Source of the DNA: an uncultured Bacilli bacterium
Lineage (GTDB): Bacteria; Bacillota_I; Bacilli_A; RFN20; CAG-826
Direction of reading: 5' to 3'
Length of the DNA stretch: 64,000 nucleotides
Assembly: GCA_905236715.1 (NCBI GenBank)
Contig: CAJOMQ010000002.1
Span: 1 to 64,000, forward strand
The notes under the pieces are model-generated. The model saw only the letters and a program-made list of their open reading frames with translations, had not been told where the DNA came from and ran no database searches. Within the stretch, counting starts at the first letter, position 1; the number at the start of each line of letters is the position of its first letter. The position numbers were made by a program, and so were the translations under genes. Shown one piece after another: positions 1 through 8,951 of this stretch.

Positions 1-21
1 ATGTCTAACTACTACGAGAAT

Positions 22-80
22 GATACCAGGAACCGATTTTCCTTAAGTGGAACCGATTTTTGAAAGTCGGAACCGCTCCC
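22..80. repeat. Three direct repeats GGAACCG(ATTTT) spaced exactly 20 bp; IS21-family-like terminal repeats
   Basis: GGAACCGATTTT at 29-40 and 49-60, GGAACCG at 69-75, period 20 bp. Confidence 0.5.
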
Positions 81-99
81 TTTTTAACTGCAATTTTTA

Positions 100-609
100 T
101 TAACGTTTTTTGATAATTGGAGTTACTCGATAAATTGGTTTACTCTCATCTAGGTGATTGTTGGCCAAGATTGTTTTTGGTCTTAAATAGTATTTAGCAT
201 CCACGAATCCTAAAGTGCATTTGCCATCACTTGTTGCAATTTTGCAAACAATTTGATTTTTTATAAAATTTTCTTGCACCATTACTTCATTTTTGAAGAA
301 ATCTCCCATACTTATCAAATTCTTAAGTTTTCTTTTGACTGTTTTCCTATCATTATTAGGTCCAAGCGAATAATCTGATTCAGCAATTGTTCCTTCATAA
401 CACTTTAGGAAAAAATCTTCAGTAGACAAACGTGTTTTTAACCCGGTCAAATGAAGAAAATTAGTTTTAAAGAATTTAAGAATATAACTGTTTGATTGAA
501 CAAAATTGGTTGATTTGATGATAATGTCGCAATTAAGCAATTTAAAATAAGATTGAGCGGAATCAATTAGTGCTTGCTTGATGTTAAATTGTTCTTGATT
601 GATTGCCAT
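100..609 (-). CDS. PBECR4-like (BECR-fold) nuclease domain protein, putative
   Basis: 169 aa; motif layout FLHLTG(L) ... FFxxCYEG..I.ESDY ... MGDFFKNEVMV resembles PBECR4 proteins from memory. Confidence 0.5.
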   Translation of the reverse strand: MAINQEQFNIKQALIDSAQSYFKLLNCDIIIKSTNFVQSNSYILKFFKTNFLHLTGLKTRLSTEDFFLKCYEGTIAESDYSLGPNNDRKTVKRKLKNLISMGDFFKNEVMVQENFIKNQIVCKIATSDGKCTLGFVDAKYYLRPKTILANNHLDESKPIYRVTPIIKKR

Positions 610-615
610 ATTACG

Positions 616-717
616 AAAAAAAGCGTTTTAAGGTGCGCCACCACGTCTATGTCAGTATTTTAGATCGCTGACCCGATGTATAGGGTGGTCTTTTAACGTC
701 TCCCATCCCTCTTGACA
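616..717 (-). ncRNA. Putative structured ncRNA directly upstream of the PBECR4-like CDS
   Basis: Starts downstream of a near-consensus promoter; internal pairings CCACC/GGUGG and GUCAG/CUGAC; ends in U7 tract 7 nt before the CDS ATG. Confidence 0.5.
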
Positions 718-722
718 CTTAT

Positions 723-752
723 ATTATCATTTGGCCAATATGCATCTGTCAA
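723..752 (-). promoter_or_regulatory. Promoter TTGACA-N18-GATAAT
   Basis: Minus strand TTGACA (747-752), 18 bp spacer, GATAAT (723-728). Confidence 0.6.
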
Positions 753-844
753 GAAAAACCATCCTATTTCTTTATAAAGAAAACGAGACCATCACTTGCT
801 TAGATGCCTCATTTTAGCACTTAGAACATTTTGATAAAATAATT

Positions 845-1741
845 CTAATTAAGTAATGGCGGCTTAATCATAACAGCAATGTCGGTTGGATTATCGACTT
901 CTTTTTCTAATTTTTCTATTCTTCGTTTGAGATGATTGGCAAACTTACTTTTAAGTTCCGCAGGCATATTTTTTAATCGATATTCAGTATTAAGCAACCG
1001 ATTTTTGCATAAAGAATAGCCATTTGGTATAAAAGTAAAATCTTCTCCCTTTTCTCCAAAGCCATTATAACTAATGAAGCAGAAACAATTTTTGCAAATA
1101 TAATTATTTAGTTGATAGTATTTCTCTTTTTGTTTTTGCATATCCCCTATTGGTTTAGAAGCATCAACAAAAGTCGTAAACGCAAGGTCTTTAAATTTAT
1201 TGCGGATTTCTAACATTGATAAAGGTGTCTTATTTTCATCAATAAAATATCCATTAGTGGTTAGATCAAGCATTATCCATTTATTCATCTTTCGATCAAA
1301 GATTTCCGTGACTACGTGGTTATCAAAATCATATGGTGAATATGGTAAGATAATCACTCTTCTAGCATAAATCCCTAAAGCAAGGCAACATTCTGTCAAG
1401 ATCTTGGATTTGTTTAAACAGTTAATTCCTTGTTTTGGATTATTAAGACTGTATTCTAATAATTTCAAAGAATTGCATTCAATGTGGTTATCGTAATTAC
1501 TTTCATGAGTCAATCTAGGGGCAAGATAATTTAACAATCTTTTAGCGCGCACAAAATCACTGCCTTTTCCCGCGATTTCATCGATATGATATCTATTAAT
1601 TAATTCTTGATATTGAGGACAGGAGAAATCATAAACTATATCTTTGATATCTCCATGTTGAAAATCTGGGTAATTTGCTAAGATACCACAGTAGATATCA
1701 TTAAGTGCTTTATATATTTCTTTAGCTTCTTTATTTGTCAT
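845..1741 (-). CDS. Transglutaminase-like domain protein
   Basis: C-K..LTECCLALGIYARRV ... NHVVTEIFD ... WIMLDLTTNGYF resembles transglutaminase-like Cys-His-Asp layout. Confidence 0.6.
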   Translation of the reverse strand: MTNKEAKEIYKALNDIYCGILANYPDFQHGDIKDIVYDFSCPQYQELINRYHIDEIAGKGSDFVRAKRLLNYLAPRLTHESNYDNHIECNSLKLLEYSLNNPKQGINCLNKSKILTECCLALGIYARRVIILPYSPYDFDNHVVTEIFDRKMNKWIMLDLTTNGYFIDENKTPLSMLEIRNKFKDLAFTTFVDASKPIGDMQKQKEKYYQLNNYICKNCFCFISYNGFGEKGEDFTFIPNGYSLCKNRLLNTEYRLKNMPAELKSKFANHLKRRIEKLEKEVDNPTDIAVMIKPPLLN

Positions 1742-1991
1742 GATCTAACGCCTCCCAATAGCCAGTTTTGTTTGATTCATTTCTTTTGAGGATGCCAATT
1801 TGTTGCAGCAGTTTTAAGTCTCTTACAACCGTTGGCTTTGAAATGTTTAATAATTGCGCTATCTCTTTTCTTGTTATCGAAGGGACTTTTTTAATTAGGC
1901 CAATAATCTCGTTTTGACGATTTTTTATTGTATCATTTGTTGTATCATTTATTGTATCATCAAACAATATTTTGATACAAAAAAACCTCAA
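1731..1991 (-). pseudogene. Winged-HTH C-terminal fragment, like the C-terminus of AlbA_2/ATP-binding (schlafen-type) proteins
   Basis: IKKVPSITRKEIAQLLNISKPTVVRDLKLLQQIGILKR; no Met; the only start is a TTG inside the tRNA-Thr terminator. Confidence 0.55.
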
Positions 1992-2008
1992 TACGAATTG
2001 TATTAAGG
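1984..2008 (-). terminator. Rho-independent terminator of tRNA-Thr
   Basis: Minus strand CCTTAATAC-aattc-GTATTGAGG-TTTTTTT. Confidence 0.7.
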
Positions 2009-2022
2009 ACTAAGTACTTAGA

Positions 2023-2096
2023 TGGTGCCTCCTGCCAGAATCGAACTAGCAATAGATCCTTACCATGGATCCGTTATACCACTTAACTAAGGAGGC
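2023..2096 (-). tRNA. tRNA-Thr(GGT)
   Basis: Cloverleaf GCCTCCT/AGGAGGC, anticodon loop ATGGTAA, encoded CCA. Confidence 0.9.
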
Positions 2097-2148
2097 ATAA
2101 TTTACGTTGCAAATAAGATTTAACCATATTGCATGATTGATATCAAGA

Positions 2149-3453
2149 TTAATCTTGTATTTTTTCTTCTATATATGAACCCATTAAATCATAGACAAAA
2201 GCATCTTCTATCTTTACAGTGACTTTATTTCCTTCTTTTAATGTTTTATCCGCTTTAAAGAAGATTTTACCATCGACATCATCAGGAGCGTTCCAATAGC
2301 TTCTTAAGAGATAATAACCATTTTCTTGTCCGACGATTAATCCTTCCATTATTTCCCCAATATGTTTTTTATTTTGTTGATAAGAAATCTTTTGTTGCGC
2401 TTGCATGACGCGTTTAAGTCTTTGTTTTTTGACTTTTTCGCTTATCTGTGGCTTAAAATGATACGCTCTAGTTCCTTCTTCGCGTGAATAGGTAAAAGCC
2501 CCGACATGGTCGAATTTGATATCTTGTAAAAAGGTAATAAGATTATCAACATCTTCTTCCGTTTCACCCGGGAAACCCACCATGACAGTGGTTCTTAAAA
2601 TAGCGGTTGATACTTTATTTCTAATTTTGGTGAATAAATCTTTTAAAAACTCTTTGTTCCCACGACGATTCATGTCTTTGAGGATATGGTCTTCACTATG
2701 TTGAATCGGGACATCAAAATAAGGTGTTAATCTCTTTTCACTCGCGATTAAATCAATTAATTCATCACTGATTTCATCGGGATATAAATATAATAGACGA
2801 ATATAAGCAAACTCTTTGATGGCTAATAATCCTTTTAACAAAGAGACAATATTATGACCATCTTGTTTCCGGTCGATACCATATTTGGTGGTATCTTGTT
2901 GTAAAACAATGATTTCTTTAATACCGGAATCGGCAAGTTTATGGGCTTCTTCCATAATATCTTCATAAGGACGAGAAACAAAACCACCACGGATGATGGG
3001 TATAGCGCAATATGAGCAGCGGTTATCGCATCCTTCACCAATCTTCAAATAAGCGGAATATGAACCAGTAGAAATTAAACGATAATGATCATCAATACCA
3101 TCGCATCGAGATAAAGATGGGTCCACTTTTTGTAAGAATTTATTAAATTCATTATATGAACGAATCGGAATAAAAGTGGCTTCTGGTATTTCTTTGGTTA
3201 ATTCTTTTTCATATCTTTGCGCCAAACAACCGGTGACCACCACTTGTTTGCCTTTATCAATCATCTCAAATATCGTGGTGATTGATTCTTTTTTACTCGC
3301 ATCGATAAAGCCACATGTATTGACGATGACAATATCACTATCACGGACATTGTTCACGATTGTGTAACCATCATCTTGGAGCAACCCTAAAATATTCTCA
3401 CTATCGACGAGATTTTTCGCACATCCTAAAGAAATTAAGCCAATTTTTTTCAT
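2149..3453 (-). CDS. rimO: Ribosomal protein S12 methylthiotransferase RimO
   Basis: MKKIGLISLGCAKNLVDSE; radical SAM CDNRCSYCAIP. Confidence 0.93.
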   Translation of the reverse strand: MKKIGLISLGCAKNLVDSENILGLLQDDGYTIVNNVRDSDIVIVNTCGFIDASKKESITTIFEMIDKGKQVVVTGCLAQRYEKELTKEIPEATFIPIRSYNEFNKFLQKVDPSLSRCDGIDDHYRLISTGSYSAYLKIGEGCDNRCSYCAIPIIRGGFVSRPYEDIMEEAHKLADSGIKEIIVLQQDTTKYGIDRKQDGHNIVSLLKGLLAIKEFAYIRLLYLYPDEISDELIDLIASEKRLTPYFDVPIQHSEDHILKDMNRRGNKEFLKDLFTKIRNKVSTAILRTTVMVGFPGETEEDVDNLITFLQDIKFDHVGAFTYSREEGTRAYHFKPQISEKVKKQRLKRVMQAQQKISYQQNKKHIGEIMEGLIVGQENGYYLLRSYWNAPDDVDGKIFFKADKTLKEGNKVTVKIEDAFVYDLMGSYIEEKIQD

Positions 3454-3454
3454 T

Positions 3455-6400
3455 TTATTCGGTTCTTAGCGCGACCACGGGGTCTTGTTTAGAAGCTTTC
3501 ATCGAAGGAATTAAACCAGAGATGACATTTAAGAAGATGGATAAGGCCACCATCACAAGGGCCATCCAAATTGGTAAGGCGGCAATGCCATATACGCCGA
3601 GGTGCATGACTGATAAATTCAAAATGAGTTGTAATAAATAAGTCACCAAGACACCAATAACACCACTAGCTAGGCCAATGATAAGGGTTTCGGCAATAAA
3701 TAGACGTGAAACATCTTTCTTTCTGCCGCCCAAAGAACGAATAACGCCGATTTCCTTGACCCTTTCCATCGTGGAAATATAAGTAATAACAGCGATCATA
3801 AAGCAAGAAACCACTAATGATAATGAAGTGAAAACAATCAAAGATATGGTCACCGCTAAAATGAGAGAATTCACAATTTCAATAATTAATTCAATGGTAT
3901 CAATATAGGTGAGTTCATCTCTTTCAGCACCAGTACGAGTAACATCACTACCATCGATATTAACGGTGATATCTTTTTTGGTATCATTCCATTCATCAAG
4001 ATATTTGGTAATTTTATTTTTTTCTGCAAAATTTTTAGGATAAATAAATATATCTTGCGGTAAATCTTCAAAATCATAACCGACGATTATGTCATCATCG
4101 TTAGTGAGATATTTAGTGGCTTGACCGCATAATTGACGTAAAGCAATTTTATCGGTATCAAAAGCACTAGAAGAGGAAAAGGAAATTAAATTAGATAAAT
4201 CAGAACCGGTATTTAACGCATTTGCGTAACCATTGATGCCATATTGTATTTCATCATCCTTATCACCTTTACGAAAAGATGTATATTGGTATTCCACGAA
4301 TGCTTCAAATGGTTCACCATCGTTTTCATCTTCCCCACCGATATAATTCTTCAATCCATATAAGGGATGAGAAACAATGTTGCTATCTTTTGCATCTTTC
4401 ATCAATTTCTTGGTTAAAGCGGGGGTGTAATAAGCACCACTACTTAAAGTACCAAACATATGGCCTTCTTTTTTCTTTAATAAACCAACAATTTTCATTT
4501 CTTGGCCATCTTCCCAATGAATACCATCTGGGGTACCAGCCATTGCATCATAATAATAGGTGTTTTTATTTTCTTCTTTCACAGTGTAAACGCCAACAGG
4601 ACCTAAAACAGTAGGAGGTAATAAAGAACCACCATATTCGCTTGTTAAATAGATTGTGCCGTCAGGATTTACCACTAAAATAAGACTCATTGTGTTGTCT
4701 TCATTGACGGGATAATTGAAGAGCACCCAGCGACCAGCATAATCTTTTTCACTATCTTTTCCATTTTCGTCATAACGTGGCATTTGCACATCAAAAGTTA
4801 AACCATTATAGAATTCACTAGAACTTGCGGTGCCTTCTAAAATATCTTCTCCTTCGTTATAGGAAACATTAATTTTAATATCAAAAGGATCCTTTGTGGG
4901 ATCTGGCGCAAATGTCGCGGGATCTAATTGATACATTTGCACAGTGCTACGCACACTTTGAATACTCTTTTCTTTATATGTCCAAATGGAATCATGAGGA
5001 TAATAGGTGAATTTTTTATTGAGAATATCGGTCATTTTATATTCGTGAGGATAGGGATATTTTTTATAAAGTTCATCACGTTCTTGCTCATATTCTTCTT
5101 CGGTGATTTCACCTTTATTTTTCATATCGCGTTTTTCATGTAATTTAATTGCACATTTAGCGATATTTAAGAATTCGTTTTCTTGGAAATAACCTAATTG
5201 AGCAAACAAGAAATCAGTCATCGTTTGATCATCATCAAGAACGAGTAACATTTCATTTTCATTGGTGGGGAAGTGAGCCTTTTCTCCTAATAAGTCGTAT
5301 TGACTTAAAATATAGTCTTCACCAGCAGGTAATTCCTTTAAGAAATTGGTGAAATAACGAACAAATTGTGCATATTGAGAAAAACCTGATACAGTCTTTA
5401 ATTCGGAAATATACATTTGGGTCAAGCCATTAAGAGAAATGTCATAATGAGCGGTTTTATCTCCTTCGGTTTTTCCGGCACCTCTCACCCAATCAGTAAA
5501 GATATTGTTCGTAGGGTCTAAACCATAATTATAAGATAAGGCCGCTACACTTTCTTTTGGAGCGCCTTCAACATAGGCCATTAAGAAATCATCGATTTCG
5601 TTAGTTTTAACGGAAGTGAAATCTTGATATTTATCCATAAGATAATTAATCATGGAATCAACACCAACTTCGGTTTTTAAATCAAAATTACTTAATTCCT
5701 TTTTATCCCAAGAAGATAATCCGTTAATTAAAGATGTGTAATCAACTGCGGTTTCACTAATTTGAATGGGATATTCGGAAAGCATATCATCTTGCATGTT
5801 ATCGATATAATTTTGAACACCAAAAGAAACCGCTAAAACGGAAGAGACACCAATAATGCCAATACTTCCCGCTACCGCGATTAATATGGTTCTTTTTAAT
5901 TTGGAAACGAGATTAGCGAAAGATAAACCAGTGGCGGTAAAGAAAGACATCGATGATTGTTTTTTATTACCTTTTGCAGCAATAATCTCCGCTTTTTTGG
6001 CTAAAGCGGCATCTAAATCGGCTTTACTTTCTCCACCATAGGGATTGCTATCATCAAGCAATAAACCATCGCTCATACGGACAATACGGTTCGCATATTG
6101 ATATGCTAAATCTGGATTATGCGTCACCATGATGACCAAGCGATCTTTAGCGACATCTTTTAATAAATCCATAATTTGGACACTGGTTTCACTATCAAGA
6201 GCGCCTGTGGGTTCATCCGCTAAAAGGATTTCGGGATTATTGACCAATGCACGGGCAATCGCCACTCTTTGCATTTGCCCACCACTTAATTGGTTGGGTT
6301 TTTTCCTTTCCATGCCTTCTAAGCCGACCCTTTGCAAAGCATCAAGAGCTCTTTGTTTTCTTTCTTCTTTGCTGACGCCAGATATAGTTAAAGCTAATTC

Positions 6401-6715
6401 GACATTTTTTAATAAAGATTGGTGCATGATGAGATTATAGGATTGGAAAACAAAACCAATGGAATGGTTACGATAAGTATCCCAATCACCATCTTGATAA
6501 TCTCTAGTGGATTTACCTTCGATGATTAAATCACCATCGCTGTAGCGGTCTAAACCACCGATGATGTTTAACAATGTGGTTTTACCACATCCAGAGGCAC
6601 CGAGTATGGCGACAAATTCATTACGTCGGAAATTAATTGTTAAACCTTTTAAAGCGTGTACAGTTGGTACGCCTTTAGTGACATAATCTTTTTTGATATC
6701 TACTAATTTCAACAT
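3455..6715 (-). CDS. ABC transporter fused ATP-binding/FtsX-type permease (MacB-like)
   Basis: Walker A GASGCGKTT, LSGGQMQR, FtsX C-terminus; SD-preceded start at 6715. Confidence 0.88.
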   Translation of the reverse strand: MLKLVDIKKDYVTKGVPTVHALKGLTINFRRNEFVAILGASGCGKTTLLNIIGGLDRYSDGDLIIEGKSTRDYQDGDWDTYRNHSIGFVFQSYNLIMHQSLLKNVELALTISGVSKEERKQRALDALQRVGLEGMERKKPNQLSGGQMQRVAIARALVNNPEILLADEPTGALDSETSVQIMDLLKDVAKDRLVIMVTHNPDLAYQYANRIVRMSDGLLLDDSNPYGGESKADLDAALAKKAEIIAAKGNKKQSSMSFFTATGLSFANLVSKLKRTILIAVAGSIGIIGVSSVLAVSFGVQNYIDNMQDDMLSEYPIQISETAVDYTSLINGLSSWDKKELSNFDLKTEVGVDSMINYLMDKYQDFTSVKTNEIDDFLMAYVEGAPKESVAALSYNYGLDPTNNIFTDWVRGAGKTEGDKTAHYDISLNGLTQMYISELKTVSGFSQYAQFVRYFTNFLKELPAGEDYILSQYDLLGEKAHFPTNENEMLLVLDDDQTMTDFLFAQLGYFQENEFLNIAKCAIKLHEKRDMKNKGEITEEEYEQERDELYKKYPYPHEYKMTDILNKKFTYYPHDSIWTYKEKSIQSVRSTVQMYQLDPATFAPDPTKDPFDIKINVSYNEGEDILEGTASSSEFYNGLTFDVQMPRYDENGKDSEKDYAGRWVLFNYPVNEDNTMSLILVVNPDGTIYLTSEYGGSLLPPTVLGPVGVYTVKEENKNTYYYDAMAGTPDGIHWEDGQEMKIVGLLKKKEGHMFGTLSSGAYYTPALTKKLMKDAKDSNIVSHPLYGLKNYIGGEDENDGEPFEAFVEYQYTSFRKGDKDDEIQYGINGYANALNTGSDLSNLISFSSSSAFDTDKIALRQLCGQATKYLTNDDDIIVGYDFEDLPQDIFIYPKNFAEKNKITKYLDEWNDTKKDITVNIDGSDVTRTGAERDELTYIDTIELIIEIVNSLILAVTISLIVFTSLSLVVSCFMIAVITYISTMERVKEIGVIRSLGGRKKDVSRLFIAETLIIGLASGVIGVLVTYLLQLILNLSVMHLGVYGIAALPIWMALVMVALSIFLNVISGLIPSMKASKQDPVVALRTE

Positions 6716-6817
6716 ATTCACTTGTCCCCCTTTTTTTAGCATTAAAAAATATCTTGCATTACACTAGCACTTTTTTTAGTCTCTTGTAAACAAGAATGCA
6801 TTAATTAAACAAAAAAG

Positions 6818-7258
6818 TTATTCTTTGTTACGAACTTTATTGATTTTGTTTAAAAATTCAGCGTCGGTCTTAGGCTTTTCATTGATGATTTTGCTGAAAG
6901 TTCTCATTCTCAAATATGTAAAAAGCACAGTGATGATAAGAAATATTCCTGCGGGTAAAATAAAGGCCCACCAATAGGTCTTAGCTAATTCTTTGTTTAC
7001 CAAAAACATGATGAGCATCACAGTGACTAATAAGAACGCTACTATCGATGTAATAACAAATAAGATAACGGATGGGTATTGATAATTAGGATATTGTTTC
7101 TCTAATTTGACTAATTCGGAATAATAGGTAGTTTGATTATCTCTTTGGAAAAATAATTTATTATTTTCTTCTTTGACTAATTGCCATTCGAAAAGTTTGT
7201 ATTTTTCTTTGATGACAGTTTTATTTTCTTTATTTGTACGAACAATCTTTTCTTCCAT
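6818..7258 (-). CDS. Two-TM membrane protein, unknown function
   Basis: ORF with two hydrophobic segments; likely start MEEKIV. Confidence 0.6.
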   Translation of the reverse strand: MEEKIVRTNKENKTVIKEKYKLFEWQLVKEENNKLFFQRDNQTTYYSELVKLEKQYPNYQYPSVILFVITSIVAFLLVTVMLIMFLVNKELAKTYWWAFILPAGIFLIITVLFTYLRMRTFSKIINEKPKTDAEFLNKINKVRNKE

Positions 7259-7336
7259 AACCACTATTTTATAGAGGGGATTAAAGATTGACAAGCGGTG
7301 ATGAAAAGGGAAAAATAAAGTTACTAGTGTCACAAA

Positions 7337-7894
7337 ATGAAAACACAAAAGACTATTAATCATACAAAAAATCTCATTTCTTTTGCTTTAGTGCAACTAA
7401 TGTGGAAGAAAGATTATGAAAATATTACCATCAAAGAATTATGCGAAAAAGCGGGTGTTTCTCGTATGTCTTTTTATCGATATTACGATAACAAGGAAGA
7501 TATATTTATCGATTTTTGTGATGAGAGATTTGAAGAATTTTATGAAACCTACCTCAATACAACCTCGATTCGTTTTGAAGATTTTATCTTAAATCTATTT
7601 ACCTTTTTCAAAAAATATAATCGTCATTTGATTATTTTACGGAGAGCAGGAAAACAACAAATTTTATTAGCCCAATTTAATAATTACTTTAAATATTTGG
7701 TCTCTAAATCTAATTCTACGGTTATTCTCATGCAATCGAAAAATCCTGTTTTAGGTCCCTTATTAGCGGGTGGTATTTATAATGTTTTGATGGATTGGCT
7801 TGATGATGGCATGGAAAAAACACCAGAAGAGATGACAAAACTCATCTTATCGGTGCCATATATGATTTATGAAGAAATAATCCGCACAAACTAG
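7337..7894 (+). CDS. TetR/AcrR family regulator
   Basis: N-terminal HTH ITIKELCEKAGVSRMSFYRYYDNKEDIF. Confidence 0.85.
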   Translation: MKTQKTINHTKNLISFALVQLMWKKDYENITIKELCEKAGVSRMSFYRYYDNKEDIFIDFCDERFEEFYETYLNTTSIRFEDFILNLFTFFKKYNRHLIILRRAGKQQILLAQFNNYFKYLVSKSNSTVILMQSKNPVLGPLLAGGIYNVLMDWLDDGMEKTPEEMTKLILSVPYMIYEEIIRTN

Positions 7895-8697
7895 GGGTTA
7901 TTTTCTTGGTTATTATCTTCTAGCGCTTTATTAAGCGCTTTTTTCTTTAAATACAAACTCAAATGTTTATCTATTACGCGAGCAATGATAAGAACAGTGA
8001 CTACACAAAGGGCCAAAGCAAAGAATAATTCGAAATATTGATAAAAATGATTACCGATAAATCCCCAATCAAATTTCTTGAGAGGTTCTAAAAGATTTTC
8101 TGGCAAGATATTGATGCCAAAGACAATGGTCGCGCATCCTACACCACGACATAAAATAATTTCAATAAGGTGGGTGATGAATTTCATCTTAGTAGCTCCC
8201 ACTACCATGCATATCGCATCATCTGGGAAAACGGGTAATAGATACATGACTGGTACATACACCATTCCTTTTTCCTGCACCAGCACCATCGCGGATTCAT
8301 AATCTTCTTTCCCAATGAGGGCTTTAATTAATTTTGATCCACCAAAACGACCAATTAAATCCATGACTACGCTAGCTAAAACAACGCCTGAAAAGCAAAT
8401 AAGGAAAGTTTTCCAATTAGCCCCAAACATCGCTACTGCAATCAAAATAAAAGTCATGCTAGCCCCAGGAACAAAGGATAAAAGTGTCGTAAATGCAATA
8501 TAAACTAATAGGTAAACAACAACAGACCAGGCACCAGTTGATTGAATAAATGACTGTAATTTATCAACATTAGTAATCCCAGTCGCGCGAAAAACAAAAT
8601 ATAGACTGACAGAAATAGCAATAATAACCAAAAGGGCAATCAAAACGCGTAACAATTTGATCTTTTTCTCTTTTGACCATTTTGGTTTATTTTTCAT
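7891..8697 (-). CDS. TVP38/TMEM64 (DedA/SNARE-associated) family membrane protein
   Basis: Hydrophobic; FVPGASMTFI ... GRFGGSKLIK ... LPVFPDDAICMVVGATKM. Confidence 0.8.
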   Translation of the reverse strand: MKNKPKWSKEKKIKLLRVLIALLVIIAISVSLYFVFRATGITNVDKLQSFIQSTGAWSVVVYLLVYIAFTTLLSFVPGASMTFILIAVAMFGANWKTFLICFSGVVLASVVMDLIGRFGGSKLIKALIGKEDYESAMVLVQEKGMVYVPVMYLLPVFPDDAICMVVGATKMKFITHLIEIILCRGVGCATIVFGINILPENLLEPLKKFDWGFIGNHFYQYFELFFALALCVVTVLIIARVIDKHLSLYLKKKALNKALEDNNQENNP

Positions 8698-8810
8698 ATC
8701 GGAAATATTATAACAATTGATTGTTATTGGGTAAATTATAAATCTTCGTGTCGAGGCCTTGCCACCGACATAAAAAAAGATATTCATAGCGAATATCATT
8801 TTGTGTAATG

Positions 8811-8886
8811 TGGTGGCTCAGGCCGGGAGCGCGCCGGCGACACTCAGATTTTCAGTCTGATGCTCTACTAACTGAGCTACCGAGCC
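8811..8886 (-). tRNA. tRNA-Phe(GAA), atypical T-loop
   Basis: GGCTCGG..CTGAGCC ACCA, anticodon loop CTGAAAA; T-arm GCCGG-CGCGCTC-CCGGC. Confidence 0.85.
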
Positions 8887-8951
8887 ACGATGAGTTTGTC
8901 GAAGTAGAGCAGACTGATAATCTTTGTTAACCCTCTTCTTTAAAAAAATGC

